Shown here: positions 35,185-44,042 of the stretch, one piece after another | Layout: each line of letters opens with the position of its first letter | How positions within the stretch are numbered: the stretch's first letter is position 1 | Source of the DNA: Spirochaetales bacterium | GTDB lineage: Bacteria; Spirochaetota; Spirochaetia; DSM-2461 | Assembly (NCBI GenBank): GCA_003247135.1 | Contig: QKAW01000017.1 | Span: 1-64,000, forward strand | DNA: 64,000 nucleotides | Direction of reading: 5' to 3' | Made by a program: the position numbers and the translations under genes | The notes under the pieces: model-generated | What the model saw: only the letters and a program-made list of their open reading frames with translations | What the model was told of the DNA's origin: nothing | Databases searched by the model: none

Positions 35185-35972
35185 ATATAAACGATTTCTA
35201 TAAATATAAGGATAATGGAAGTAAAATATCCATGATTACCTGTTACGATTACTGGACTGCGCAAATAATAAATAAGAGTGATATAGATTGTATTCTGATT
35301 GGTGACAGCCTTGCAATGGTGTCCCACGGCTTCGATTCTACCTTACCAGCGACTTTAGAATTAATGGCCCAACATACTGAAGCTGTAAAAAGAGGTGCTC
35401 CGGATAAATTTATTATTGCTGATATGCCATTTCTAACCTTTAGAAAATCAATTGATTCAGTAATGGACTCTGTACAGAAGCTTATGGTAGCTGGTGCTAA
35501 TGCAATCAAACTGGAAGGTGTTAGAGGCCATGAGAAAATAATTGAGCACATAGTAGGTTCCGGTATTCCAGTAATGGGACACCTGGGTTTAACCCCTCAA
35601 TCTTTTAACAGCCTAGGGGGATTTAAAGTACAAAGCAAAACCGAGAAAGAAGTTGTAAAACTTCTTGAAGATGCAAAAAATCTGGAAAAATTAGGATGCT
35701 TCTCTATTGTCCTTGAGTGTATTCCTGACTCTGTTGCAAGAAAAGTTACGGAGGAGTTAACAATTCCAACAATTGGGATTGGAGCAGGAAAGGAGTGTAG
35801 CGGGCAAGTTCTTGTACTACAAGACATGCTTGGTATTAATACTGGATATACTCCAAAATTTGTTAGAAAATTTCTTAATGGGACAGAACTTATAACTTCT
35901 GCATTAAATGAGTATAATAAAAGTGTAAAAGATGGAAACTTCCCGGATAAAGGAGAGAGTTACGGTGGCTAA
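35181..35972 (+). CDS. panB: 3-methyl-2-oxobutanoate hydroxymethyltransferase PanB
   Basis: The 263-aa TIM-barrel enzyme makes ketopantoate from 2-oxoisovalerate and methylene-THF. It has 'MITCYDYWTAQIINKS', 'ILIGDSLAMVSHGF', 'KFIIADMPFLTF', 'AIKLEG' and 'GIGAGKECSGQVLVLQD'. Length is normal. It overlaps its upstream neighbour by ATGA and panC by 8 bases, so the genes are translationally coupled. Confidence 0.97.
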   Translation: MNINDFYKYKDNGSKISMITCYDYWTAQIINKSDIDCILIGDSLAMVSHGFDSTLPATLELMAQHTEAVKRGAPDKFIIADMPFLTFRKSIDSVMDSVQKLMVAGANAIKLEGVRGHEKIIEHIVGSGIPVMGHLGLTPQSFNSLGGFKVQSKTEKEVVKLLEDAKNLEKLGCFSIVLECIPDSVARKVTEELTIPTIGIGAGKECSGQVLVLQDMLGINTGYTPKFVRKFLNGTELITSALNEYNKSVKDGNFPDKGESYGG

Positions 35973-36729
35973 AGTAATAGAAAGTATATCAGAGTGGAAC
36001 GAAATATATAACAGAGAGATTAAAGGAAAAAAAAGTCTTGGATTTGTTCCAACAATGGGAGCATTACATAAGGGGCACATCAGTTTAATAAAAAGGTCCG
36101 TAAAAGAGAATGATATAACCGTATGTTCAATTTTTGTTAATCCAACTCAGTTTAACGATAAAAATGACTTAAAAAATTACCCGATTACCCTGGATGCAGA
36201 TAGTATCCTACTGGAAAATGAAGGTTGTGACTACATATTTTTACCAACAAAAGAGATGATATATCCTGATAATTACAGATACATTGTTACTGAAACAACC
36301 TTTAGTAAAACTCTTTGCGGTGCCCATAGAGAGGGGCATTTTGACGGTGTTTTAACTGTTGTTCTAAAACTTTTAAATATTGTGCGTTGTAATAATGCAT
36401 ATTTTGGGGAGAAGGACTGGCAACAGTACAATCTAATAAAAGATATGGCTAAGGCACTTTTTCTGGATTGCAATATAATTCCCTGCCTATTAATTCGTGA
36501 ACCTGATGGACTGGCCTATTCCAGCAGAAACACTCTTCTAACTCCAGAAAACAGATTAAAAGCCCCCCAATTATATAGGGTGATAAGTAGCAACAAACCT
36601 CTTGATGTAATGAAAGAAGATCTTAGAAACCTTGGGTTTAGAGTGGATTATCTGGAAGAAGTAGAAGGAAGAATTCTTGTGGCGGCATATTTAGGAAATG
36701 TGAGGTTAATAGATAATGTCCAAAGGTAA
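35965..36729 (+). CDS. panC: Pantothenate synthetase PanC
   Basis: The enzyme joins pantoate and beta-alanine using ATP. I choose GTG at 35965 (AGGAG 9 nt upstream), giving 254 aa. An in-frame ATG at 35932 lies inside panB and lacks a ribosome site. Motifs are 'GFVPTMGALHKGHISLI', 'SIFVNPTQFN', 'GHFDGVLTVV' and 'FGEKDWQQ'. It is slightly shorter than the usual 280 aa, with the C-terminal domain trimmed. No panD (aspartate decarboxylase) is present here, so beta-alanine must come from elsewhere. Confidence 0.95.
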   Translation: MAKVIESISEWNEIYNREIKGKKSLGFVPTMGALHKGHISLIKRSVKENDITVCSIFVNPTQFNDKNDLKNYPITLDADSILLENEGCDYIFLPTKEMIYPDNYRYIVTETTFSKTLCGAHREGHFDGVLTVVLKLLNIVRCNNAYFGEKDWQQYNLIKDMAKALFLDCNIIPCLLIREPDGLAYSSRNTLLTPENRLKAPQLYRVISSNKPLDVMKEDLRNLGFRVDYLEEVEGRILVAAYLGNVRLIDNVQR

Positions 36730-37261
36730 TATTGTACTGCAAATTACCGGATCAATTGCAGCTTTTAAAGCCGGAACTCTTCTATCTTCCCTAGTTAAAG
36801 ATGGGTATACTGTTCAGTGCGTAGCCAGTGAGAGTGGCTTAAAATTTATCGGTGAAGCAACTTTAGAAGGAATATCCGGAAGGAGTGTAAAGGTATCAAC
36901 ATTTACCAAGGGTGAGATGATGGATCATATAAACCTAGCTAAATGGGCAGATCTCTTTATAACTTACCCAATATCTGCCAATACATTAAACAGACTTCAC
37001 TGTGGGTTGGCAGATGACTTAATTGGAGCAACATATCTTGCAAATAATTTTAAAAAGCCCTATCTGTTAGCACCGGGTATGAATGTTGAAATGCTGAATC
37101 ACCCAAGAGTACAAAAATCCATAAAGGAATTGGAAGAGTTAGGTTGCTATATTTTTGATACAGAAGAGGGTCTTCTGGCTTGTGGAGATGTAGGAAAAGG
37201 TCGAGTAATTGATCCTGGTACGGTTTTTCTTAAAATTAAGGAACTGGTTTGCAAATCCTGA
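36716..37261 (+). CDS. coaC: Phosphopantothenoylcysteine decarboxylase CoaC (stand-alone)
   Basis: The 181-aa flavoprotein of the HFCD family has 'LQITGSIAAFKAGTLLSSL', 'PISANTLNRLHCGLADDL', 'APGMNVEMLNHP' and 'GLLACGDVGKGR'. It decarboxylates PPC to 4'-phosphopantetheine. In most bacteria it is the N-terminal half of a CoaBC fusion; here it is a separate gene that overlaps panC by 14 bases and coaB by 13 bases. Confidence 0.92.
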   Translation: MSKGNIVLQITGSIAAFKAGTLLSSLVKDGYTVQCVASESGLKFIGEATLEGISGRSVKVSTFTKGEMMDHINLAKWADLFITYPISANTLNRLHCGLADDLIGATYLANNFKKPYLLAPGMNVEMLNHPRVQKSIKELEELGCYIFDTEEGLLACGDVGKGRVIDPGTVFLKIKELVCKS

Positions 37262-37908
37262 TAACCGCCGGAGGAACAGAAGAACCGATTGATGGAGTTA
37301 GAACGATTAGCAATTTTTCCACCGGGGCAACCGGGGCTGCTATAGCTGACTATCTGACTGAATCCGGTTTTAAAGTTACCCTTTTAACATCTTATAAAGC
37401 AAAAACCCCACTAAATTCAATGGATATTCTGTTTTACAAAACCTTTGAAGATCTGGATAACAGATTAAAAGATACTCTTGGTACTAATAAATTTACCGGA
37501 ATTATTCATGCTGCAGCTGTAAGCGACTATAGTGTTGATTATCTTATAAATGATGGAGTAAAAATGAAGCCTTCTACTGAAGGGAAAATAGACTCAACCA
37601 AAGATTTAGCAATTTTTTTAAAACCAAATTACAAGATAATAGAGAGACTAAAAAGTTATAGCATTAATCCTTTAACTGTAATTGGATTTAAATTAACAAA
37701 AAATGGAAGCAGTGAGTTAATATCTGAAAAAGTAAAAAAAATGTTTAGTAGCGGTAAAGTAGATTATGTAATACATAACGACTTACAAAATATTGGAGAG
37801 AATTATCATATCTCCGAAATTTATACTAAAGAGATGATAAAAATTAATAGATGTCAAAACAAAGTGGAATTAGCAGCTTTTTTGGCCAAATTATTTAGGG
37901 AGATTTAA
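37249..37908 (+). CDS. coaB: Phosphopantothenate-cysteine ligase CoaB (stand-alone)
   Basis: The 219-aa protein starts at TTG (37249). It has the nucleotide-binding 'ILITAGGTEEPIDGVRTISN' and 'IIHAAAVSDYSV', and later 'KMKPSTEGKIDSTKDL' and 'VIGFKLTKNG'. It corresponds to the C-terminal half of CoaBC. It starts 13 bases inside coaC and ends one base before coaX. Separate coaB and coaC genes are known mainly from streptococci and enterococci. Whether this split is ancestral or recent cannot be told here. Confidence 0.92.
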   Translation: MQILITAGGTEEPIDGVRTISNFSTGATGAAIADYLTESGFKVTLLTSYKAKTPLNSMDILFYKTFEDLDNRLKDTLGTNKFTGIIHAAAVSDYSVDYLINDGVKMKPSTEGKIDSTKDLAIFLKPNYKIIERLKSYSINPLTVIGFKLTKNGSSELISEKVKKMFSSGKVDYVIHNDLQNIGENYHISEIYTKEMIKINRCQNKVELAAFLAKLFREI

Positions 37909-38679
37909 ATGATACTCTGTTTAGATGCAGGAAATACTCAGCTTTTTGGTGGTATATACTCAAATGGAGAGATAACATTAAGATTTAGAAAGAGAACCGG
38001 AGAGGGCTCATCCTCTGATGAGATAGGTATATTTTTAATAAATGTTCTTATTGCAAATGAGTTGGACCCAAAAGAGGTAAAACAGATCGCTATTTGCTCT
38101 GTTGTGCCGGATGAGAATCACTCACTGGCAAGTGCTTGCGAGAGATACTTTAAAATTAGGCCATTTTTTTTAAGAGCCGGAATAAAGTCTGGATTGAAAT
38201 TAAAATATAAGAACCCCCTTGAACTTGGAGCAGACAGAATTGCTACAAGTATAGGCTCTATTGGTCGACACCCCAATATGGACCTGATTATAATTGATAT
38301 GGGTACAGCTACAACCTTTGATCTTGTAACAAAAGAGAAAGAGCACCTTGGAGGGGCAATTATTCCGGGTTTAAGAATTGCAATGAACTCTCTGGAACAG
38401 AGAACTGCGAAATTACCTAAAGTAGAGATAATAAAAGCATCTAACGCCTGTGGTAGATCAACCGTTGAAAACATTCAATCCGGTTTATATTTTGGAACAA
38501 TAGGTATGCTTAAGGAGCTGATTTCACGCTTTACAGATGAGAGTTTTAAGGGTAAAAAACCGTTAATTATTGGAACTGGAGGATTCAGCAGTCTTTTTGC
38601 AGATGCAAATATTTTTGACTATGTCTATCCCAATCTTGTCCTTGAAGGAATCTATAAAGCCCTTGAGTTAAACAGATGA
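37909..38679 (+). CDS. coaX: Type III pantothenate kinase CoaX
   Basis: The 256-aa ASKHA-fold kinase has phosphate motif 1 'LCLDAGNTQLFGGIY', 'PLELGADRIATSIG', and 'IIDMGTATTFDLV'. It phosphorylates pantothenate and is usually insensitive to CoA feedback and dependent on a monovalent cation. It directly follows coaB, so kinase, ligase and decarboxylase are co-transcribed with panB and panC. Confidence 0.96.
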   Translation: MILCLDAGNTQLFGGIYSNGEITLRFRKRTGEGSSSDEIGIFLINVLIANELDPKEVKQIAICSVVPDENHSLASACERYFKIRPFFLRAGIKSGLKLKYKNPLELGADRIATSIGSIGRHPNMDLIIIDMGTATTFDLVTKEKEHLGGAIIPGLRIAMNSLEQRTAKLPKVEIIKASNACGRSTVENIQSGLYFGTIGMLKELISRFTDESFKGKKPLIIGTGGFSSLFADANIFDYVYPNLVLEGIYKALELNR

Positions 38680-39155
38680 AAATTACAATAATTGGCCCTG
38701 GGAAACTTAAAGAGAAATACTTAGTTGCCGGAATATCAGAATACTGTAAGCGTTTATCAGCCTATACAAAGATAGAAATAATTGAAGTGGCAGATGAAAA
38801 ATGTCCTGAAAATTTAAGTCCCGCAGATATGGAAATAGTTAAGCGAAAAGAGGGTGAAAGAATTCTTGGAAGAGTCAATTCCAACTCCTACTTAATTACT
38901 CTTGAATTAGAAGGTAAAGAGTTGTCATCAGAAGAGTTGTCATCAAAAATTGAGGATATCACTTTAAAGGGTTTTAGTCATATAACCTTCGTTATTGGGG
39001 GTTCCCTTGGGTTGCATGAGACAGTAAGGGAAAAAAGTCACTTTAAACTTTGCTTTTCCAAAATGACTTTTCCACACCAACTTATGAAGTTAATACTTGT
39101 TGAACAGATTTACAGAGCTTACAGAATTCTAAGAAATGAGCCATACCATAAATAG
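38676..39155 (+). CDS. rlmH: 23S rRNA (pseudouridine1915-N3)-methyltransferase RlmH
   Basis: The 159-aa SPOUT methyltransferase has the trefoil-knot motifs 'ITFVIGGSLGLHETV' and 'LCFSKMTFPHQLMKLILVEQIYRA', ending 'RNEPYHK', all hallmark. It methylates pseudouridine 1915 of 23S rRNA (E. coli numbering). It overlaps coaX by 4 bases and closes the operon; its stop is one base from the convergent next gene. Confidence 0.97.
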   Translation: MKITIIGPGKLKEKYLVAGISEYCKRLSAYTKIEIIEVADEKCPENLSPADMEIVKRKEGERILGRVNSNSYLITLELEGKELSSEELSSKIEDITLKGFSHITFVIGGSLGLHETVREKSHFKLCFSKMTFPHQLMKLILVEQIYRAYRILRNEPYHK

Positions 39156-39156
39156 T

Positions 39157-40233
39157 TTAATACAGTCGTCTCTCCAGATTAAACTTTCTGGTCTCTGATT
39201 TTGGATATTCAATACATTTTCTATCCGAGATAACTCTTGAAAATTTTAAACCATCCAAATCTTTGCATCCTTTTGAACTAAAATACTCATCAGCAATAAA
39301 AATATTCAGATCCCGGAATTTATGAACGTAGAAGAGGGTTCCTATTCTATCAATAAATTGTGCACCTTCATAAAACTCTTCAGAGTTCACCCTTGAATAC
39401 ATAACAGGAACTTCAGCTAAAGTTGTAAAATTCAGTTCACAATAGGAATTATTACTCTCAACCAGAGAAACAACACCCCTTGAATCCATTTCCATAGGTA
39501 TTGAAACTGAGTTGATACCCAGTTCATCCTTCATAAACTTGATAGATAAATGGTTATAGCATGAAAGGCCCTGACCTCCAATAAATCTTTCTGGCGGAAT
39601 TCCCAAATAGTTTTTTAACAAATTATAATGTCCAAGATCATTTATCTCATACAGAAATTTATTCCTTGCCTCCAGATAGGTAATAACTCTTCGATACTCC
39701 TCCATATCCTTTTCAAAGCAGATAGGAAATAGAGAGATTACAACTTCCTGTTTTTTCCCCAGTTCGATAACAGCATCCAGCTTTTTTTCATTATATACAA
39801 TTTCATCAACAATTATGTTCTTTTCTGTATATCCTCCCAAATTATCCATAGAGACTCTTACAAACTCTTTTTCAGGGGTTGTTTCACCATTTGGTAGAGT
39901 TTTAATAAAATTTTGTATATCCATTTCAAGTTCAATGCTGTTTAAGGGATTACTCTCCTTTATTGTAACTGCTAATGTATAGGAAACTATTTTTACAATA
40001 TTATTAACCTGGGTTTTTGACAGGGGAATATCCTCCTCACAATAGAGTTTATTCAGCCTCCATCCATCAACAACCTTATCAATAAGTTTATCATAAACAG
40101 CATCAGGGAAGACTGCCCTTTTTTCTTTTTTTATATTTTTGTATGGGTCAACACTTTTATATATATCGGTATCAGTAACAACTGAAATCTCAATACTGTT
40201 ACCTACTACTTCCAACTCCAGATCATACCGCAT
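39157..40233 (-). CDS. U32-associated protein, probable C-terminal half of a split large U32 protein
   Basis: The 358-aa cytosolic protein does not carry the U32 Cys signature. Its central part (about 120-300) has TIM-barrel-like strands: 'VISLFPICFEKDMEEY', 'KFLYEINDLGHYNLL' and 'INSVSIPMEMDSRGVVSLV'. It starts 28 bases inside the upstream U32 gene. Large U32 proteins of the RlhA type carry two such regions in one chain (about 650-850 aa), and the two genes here sum to 750 aa. Split is an inference; both frames are long and clean, so this is not a sequencing frameshift by appearance. Confidence 0.55.
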   Translation of the reverse strand: MRYDLELEVVGNSIEISVVTDTDIYKSVDPYKNIKKEKRAVFPDAVYDKLIDKVVDGWRLNKLYCEEDIPLSKTQVNNIVKIVSYTLAVTIKESNPLNSIELEMDIQNFIKTLPNGETTPEKEFVRVSMDNLGGYTEKNIIVDEIVYNEKKLDAVIELGKKQEVVISLFPICFEKDMEEYRRVITYLEARNKFLYEINDLGHYNLLKNYLGIPPERFIGGQGLSCYNHLSIKFMKDELGINSVSIPMEMDSRGVVSLVESNNSYCELNFTTLAEVPVMYSRVNSEEFYEGAQFIDRIGTLFYVHKFRDLNIFIADEYFSSKGCKDLDGLKFSRVISDRKCIEYPKSETRKFNLERRLY

Positions 40234-41384
40234 TTTTCCAATTGAATTGGAACTGTTTTTTGAGGGATTGAGGGAATAACTTCATAAACCAGGGAATTCT
40301 TCTTTATTCTGCCCTCTGTTTTTATTATCCCTTTATCTCCATCAGGAACTATAAGACAGTTATCAGGATGAATTATTGTTAAAAACTCATCTTCATCAGA
40401 AACAAACCTCATGGATGTTTCCGGACTCTTTTTATTAAAATTAAGAATTGCATACTCAATACCATTTTCAGAAACAAGATCTACAACTTCTCCAAGAAAA
40501 CTTCCGAATTTTGCCATATGCTGAGCCGTTAAGTCTGTTGTTCCTGAAAAAAACCCCTCACCCATCTCTCTTCCGGAATATTTTTGAAGTTCTTCTTTTG
40601 TTTTCTCTTCATCTATTACACCATTTAGAGCTGAATTATAAATTGAAGTAATACTGCTTACCCACCCGGGATTTTTTAATCTTCCTTCAATCTTTAAAGA
40701 GGAGACCTGGGCTTTTTTTAACTTATCAAGATTTGAAGCAAGGTTTAAATCCTTCATCGAGAAAAAAGGAAACTCTCTATTATCGGAGCTATATTTTAAA
40801 CGACAAGGTGCCTGACACACTCCCCTGTTTGCAGATTTTCCACCTACCCAACTGGAAAGGAGACACTTTCCGGAAAAAGAAAAACACATTGACCCTTGAA
40901 CAAAAACCTCAATTTCAGGTATGTTTTTTCCGTTATTCAATAACTCAATCTCTCGTGAATTTAACTCTCTGGCAGGTATAACCCGTTTTGCACCTATTTG
41001 TTTTGAAGCTTCAGCGGCATAGGAATTGGCTATCCCAAGCTGAGTACTGAAATGCAATTCCAAATTTGGAAAAAACTTTCGTGCAATATAGAACAATCCC
41101 AGATCTTTAATTATAACTGCATCAACTTTAAGATCATCTAAAAGTTTTAAAACCTTTGCAGCATCTTCAATTTCAGATACTTTAATATCTGTATTTAGTG
41201 TAACATATACTTTTACACCTTTTTCGTGGGCTTCTTCCAATGCACTTTTTAATGTTGCTGGGGTAAAATTCAAGGCTGGTTTCCGGGCATTAAACCAGGG
41301 AAGGCCCAGATATACAGCATTAGCCCCTGATTCAACAGCGGCCTTAAAACTTTCCGGACTACCTGCCGGTGACAATAATTCCAT
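40206..41384 (-). CDS. Peptidase U32 family protein
   Basis: The 392-aa protein opens with the family hallmark 'MELLSPAGSPESFKAAVESGANAVYLG'-like sequence. It then shows 'VYVTLNTDIK', 'VIIKDLGLFYIARKF', 'LHFSTQLGIAN' and the Cys cluster 'GSMCFSFSGKCLLSSW' plus 'NRGVCQAPCRL'. Family members are mostly tRNA or rRNA hydroxylation enzymes (TrhP, RlhA) that use prephenate and often Fe-S, rather than true proteases. RlhA is the closer type given the partner downstream. The ATG has no Shine-Dalgarno; a promoter with its -10 box 6 nt upstream is seen. Confidence 0.9.
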   Translation of the reverse strand: MELLSPAGSPESFKAAVESGANAVYLGLPWFNARKPALNFTPATLKSALEEAHEKGVKVYVTLNTDIKVSEIEDAAKVLKLLDDLKVDAVIIKDLGLFYIARKFFPNLELHFSTQLGIANSYAAEASKQIGAKRVIPARELNSREIELLNNGKNIPEIEVFVQGSMCFSFSGKCLLSSWVGGKSANRGVCQAPCRLKYSSDNREFPFFSMKDLNLASNLDKLKKAQVSSLKIEGRLKNPGWVSSITSIYNSALNGVIDEEKTKEELQKYSGREMGEGFFSGTTDLTAQHMAKFGSFLGEVVDLVSENGIEYAILNFNKKSPETSMRFVSDEDEFLTIIHPDNCLIVPDGDKGIIKTEGRIKKNSLVYEVIPSIPQKTVPIQLEKCGMIWSWK

Positions 41385-41390
41385 ATTATA

Positions 41391-41419
41391 AAGATACTGT
41401 TTATTATATTTTAATGTAA
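41391..41419 (-). promoter_or_regulatory. Promoter TTACAT-17-TATCTT, predicted leaderless
   Basis: On the minus strand the -10 box ends 6 nt before the ATG of the U32 gene. A TATAAT hexamer fills that gap, so another -10 register is possible but would place the start site inside the gene. Confidence 0.45.
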
Positions 41420-42385
41420 ATAGTCCAGGCTCTCTTTAATTATAGATAACTGTAACTCCAGATCGTTAATCTCTTTCTGCCAGAAACCTGTACTGCCCCA
41501 ATCGGGAAAGTTATGCATAAATTTGTAGTCATCAATCTGAGTACTGCACCAGGCAAGAAAATATATCATTCTCATAGCTCTTAAAGGTTCAATTAAATTA
41601 AGCTGATTTCTATTAAAATGAAGAAACTGATTATACCCCTCTAAAAGAAGTTCCATCTCCACTGTGCAATCCTTATAATATCCTGGGAGTAATAACCATA
41701 AATCTTGAACTGCAGGTCCTGTTACCATATCATCAAAGTCTATAAGCATTAAACCTTCTCCCGGCCTTTCCAGAATATTTCCGGCATGACAGTCTCCATG
41801 AATTCTTAGAAGTTCTATATTATGGAATAAGGGAGTAATAACCTCTGTTAGCTCTCCCGTTAATTTAACAAATTCAGATTTATATGGTTCAGGAATTAAA
41901 TTCTGATCCAGTAGATAATTAACATCACTTTTTGTTGTCTCTTGGGGATGGAGAATCTCTCTATTATCAGCATCGAATCTATAACCAACGCTATGCATTC
42001 TTCCCACAATAGCCCCTAACCTAATCCAATCTTCATCACTATTTAGTTCTATTAACCTTCCGGATCTTTTATTAAAAAGAGCGTAATAAATACCATCAAC
42101 TTCATTTATAGTGCTACCTGTGTTTAATATAATTGGGGGAACTACAGGTATTTCATTTTCATAGCAATCCAGAATAAAATCATGCTCATCCATAATACAG
42201 TCAAATGTCCACCTTCCTGGTCTGTAAAATTTAATGATAAATCTCTCCCCGGCAGCTGATTCCAGCTCATAAACCCTATTAATATAGCTTGGTAGTGGGT
42301 GTAGATAACCACTAAAGGGTATTTCAAGACTTATTTCTGCAGATTTTAATATTTTATCAGGGGTCAAATCCTCAAAACTGTTCAT
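41411..42385 (-). CDS. SrkA/YihE-like Ser/Thr stress-response kinase (APH fold)
   Basis: The 324-aa kinase has the aminoglycoside-phosphotransferase fold. It shows a nucleotide loop 'AAGERFIIKFYRPGRWTF', the catalytic 'RIHGDCHAGNILERPGEGLMLIDFDDMVTGP', and a C-terminal helical region with Trp-rich segments, as in SrkA (RdoA). E. coli SrkA is 328 aa and counteracts stress-induced death. The ATG has no obvious ribosome site, but a TACACT box lies 6 nt upstream. It is divergent from murJ. Confidence 0.85.
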   Translation of the reverse strand: MNSFEDLTPDKILKSAEISLEIPFSGYLHPLPSYINRVYELESAAGERFIIKFYRPGRWTFDCIMDEHDFILDCYENEIPVVPPIILNTGSTINEVDGIYYALFNKRSGRLIELNSDEDWIRLGAIVGRMHSVGYRFDADNREILHPQETTKSDVNYLLDQNLIPEPYKSEFVKLTGELTEVITPLFHNIELLRIHGDCHAGNILERPGEGLMLIDFDDMVTGPAVQDLWLLLPGYYKDCTVEMELLLEGYNQFLHFNRNQLNLIEPLRAMRMIYFLAWCSTQIDDYKFMHNFPDWGSTGFWQKEINDLELQLSIIKESLDYLH

Positions 42386-42452
42386 AAATAGAGTGTAAAG
42401 AAAGTTATTTAATTAATCCATAAAACTGATATACTAATCTCAGGGAGAGTAT

Positions 42453-44024
42453 ATGGGCGCAGAAAAAAAGATAAAAAAGTCTTCGGTATTTATTTTAATG
42501 TTATTTACATTAGGTTCCAGAATTCTAGGATTAATAAGAGAAATTCTTAGAGCAGATTATTTAGGAGCAACTCTACTAAACGATGCTTTTAATGTTGCCT
42601 TCACTATTCCCAATCTACTTAGAAGACTCTTTGCGGAATCCTCCATGTCTGTAGCCTTTATTCCAACATTTAAAGGTTATTTAAAAAATGATAATAAGAA
42701 AGAGACCGATGATTTTCTTAATTCAATATTTACGGCTCTTACATTTCTGGTTTCCTTTACAGTATTAATTGGTATTTTAGTAACCCCATTACTTTTAAAA
42801 GTTCTTAATAAAAATAACACAAATATACCTGAAGTTGAACTTCTTACAAGAATTATGTTTCCTTATTTAGCCTTCATATCAATTGCAGCTCTTTTTCAGG
42901 CACTTCTAAATAGTTTAAACAAATTTGGTCCCGGAAGTTTTGTCCCTATTTTATTTAATATTATAATTATTCTATCAACAATATTTTTATCTAAATTTAC
43001 AAGAAACCCGGCCAGAGCTATCGCCATTGGAGTTACAATTGGTGGCTTTGCCCAGATGTCCTTTCAGCTACCCTACATATTAAAGAGTGGTTTCGGATTT
43101 AGAATCGTATCCCTAAAAAAAGCATTTTCAAACAGTGGTACAAAAAAAGTAGGTAAATTAATTGCTCCTACTTTACTAAGTATGGGAGCATACCAGCTGA
43201 GTATAGCTATAGCCCCTGTTATTGCAGTAAATACCGGAGTTGGTATAAGTTCTGCCCTTACATTCTCATTGAGACTCCAGGAGTTAGTTCTTGGAATATT
43301 TGCGGTATCTATTGGAACAATACTTATCTCAACCCTTTCAAAGGATGCTAAAGATAAGAATTGGGCCCGTTTCAGAAACAGTCTGGAATTAAGTATAAAT
43401 GCAATTTCTTTAATAACAATTCCTGTAACCCTATATGCATTTATTCACTCTAAAGAGATTGTAACCCTAATATATATGAATGGTGAATTTGGAATAGATG
43501 CTGTAAATATGACTGCGGGAGTATTTAGAGTTCATATTCTGGGACTTTTCTCTATAGCACTGACAAGAATCCTTGCCCCTGCTTTTTTTAGCCTGGAAAA
43601 TTCAAAAACTCCTTCTATATTAGGTGTAATATCTGTGGTAATTGGTATAATCTCAATGTTTGTTCTTGCTCCTGTTTTTAAGGCAAATGGTATTGCATCA
43701 TCAACAGTAATAACATCAATGCTACTTATGATTTTATACTACATATACCTGACAAAACAGCAACATATAAATTTTGGGGAAATTATACCTGGAACAATTT
43801 TTACTTTTATTAGAGTATCAATCCACAACATTATACCCGCAATTGTTGTTTTAAAATTTAAGGATTTCTTTTTTGGGAAACTAGATACCGGAAATAAAAT
43901 ACTTGATATTGGTCTGCCCCTAATTATAACTACTTTAATTTATTTCAGCATTTATATAATTTCTATGTTAATATTTAGAGAAAAATCAATAATTAACCTA
44001 AAAAGTGTGGCAAAAAAAAGATAA
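42453..44024 (+). CDS. murJ: Lipid II flippase MurJ
   Basis: The 523-aa, about 14-helix MOP-superfamily transporter flips lipid II for peptidoglycan synthesis. Motifs are 'GSRILGLIREILRADYLGA', 'DAFNVAFTIPNLLRRLFAESSMSVAFIP' and 'RILAPAFFSLENSKTP'. Length is normal. The ATG follows GGGAGAG. The MarC gene starts 18 bases after its stop. Confidence 0.96.
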   Translation: MGAEKKIKKSSVFILMLFTLGSRILGLIREILRADYLGATLLNDAFNVAFTIPNLLRRLFAESSMSVAFIPTFKGYLKNDNKKETDDFLNSIFTALTFLVSFTVLIGILVTPLLLKVLNKNNTNIPEVELLTRIMFPYLAFISIAALFQALLNSLNKFGPGSFVPILFNIIIILSTIFLSKFTRNPARAIAIGVTIGGFAQMSFQLPYILKSGFGFRIVSLKKAFSNSGTKKVGKLIAPTLLSMGAYQLSIAIAPVIAVNTGVGISSALTFSLRLQELVLGIFAVSIGTILISTLSKDAKDKNWARFRNSLELSINAISLITIPVTLYAFIHSKEIVTLIYMNGEFGIDAVNMTAGVFRVHILGLFSIALTRILAPAFFSLENSKTPSILGVISVVIGIISMFVLAPVFKANGIASSTVITSMLLMILYYIYLTKQQHINFGEIIPGTIFTFIRVSIHNIIPAIVVLKFKDFFFGKLDTGNKILDIGLPLIITTLIYFSIYIISMLIFREKSIINLKSVAKKR

Positions 44025-44042
44025 AAGTATTATAAGTTTACC

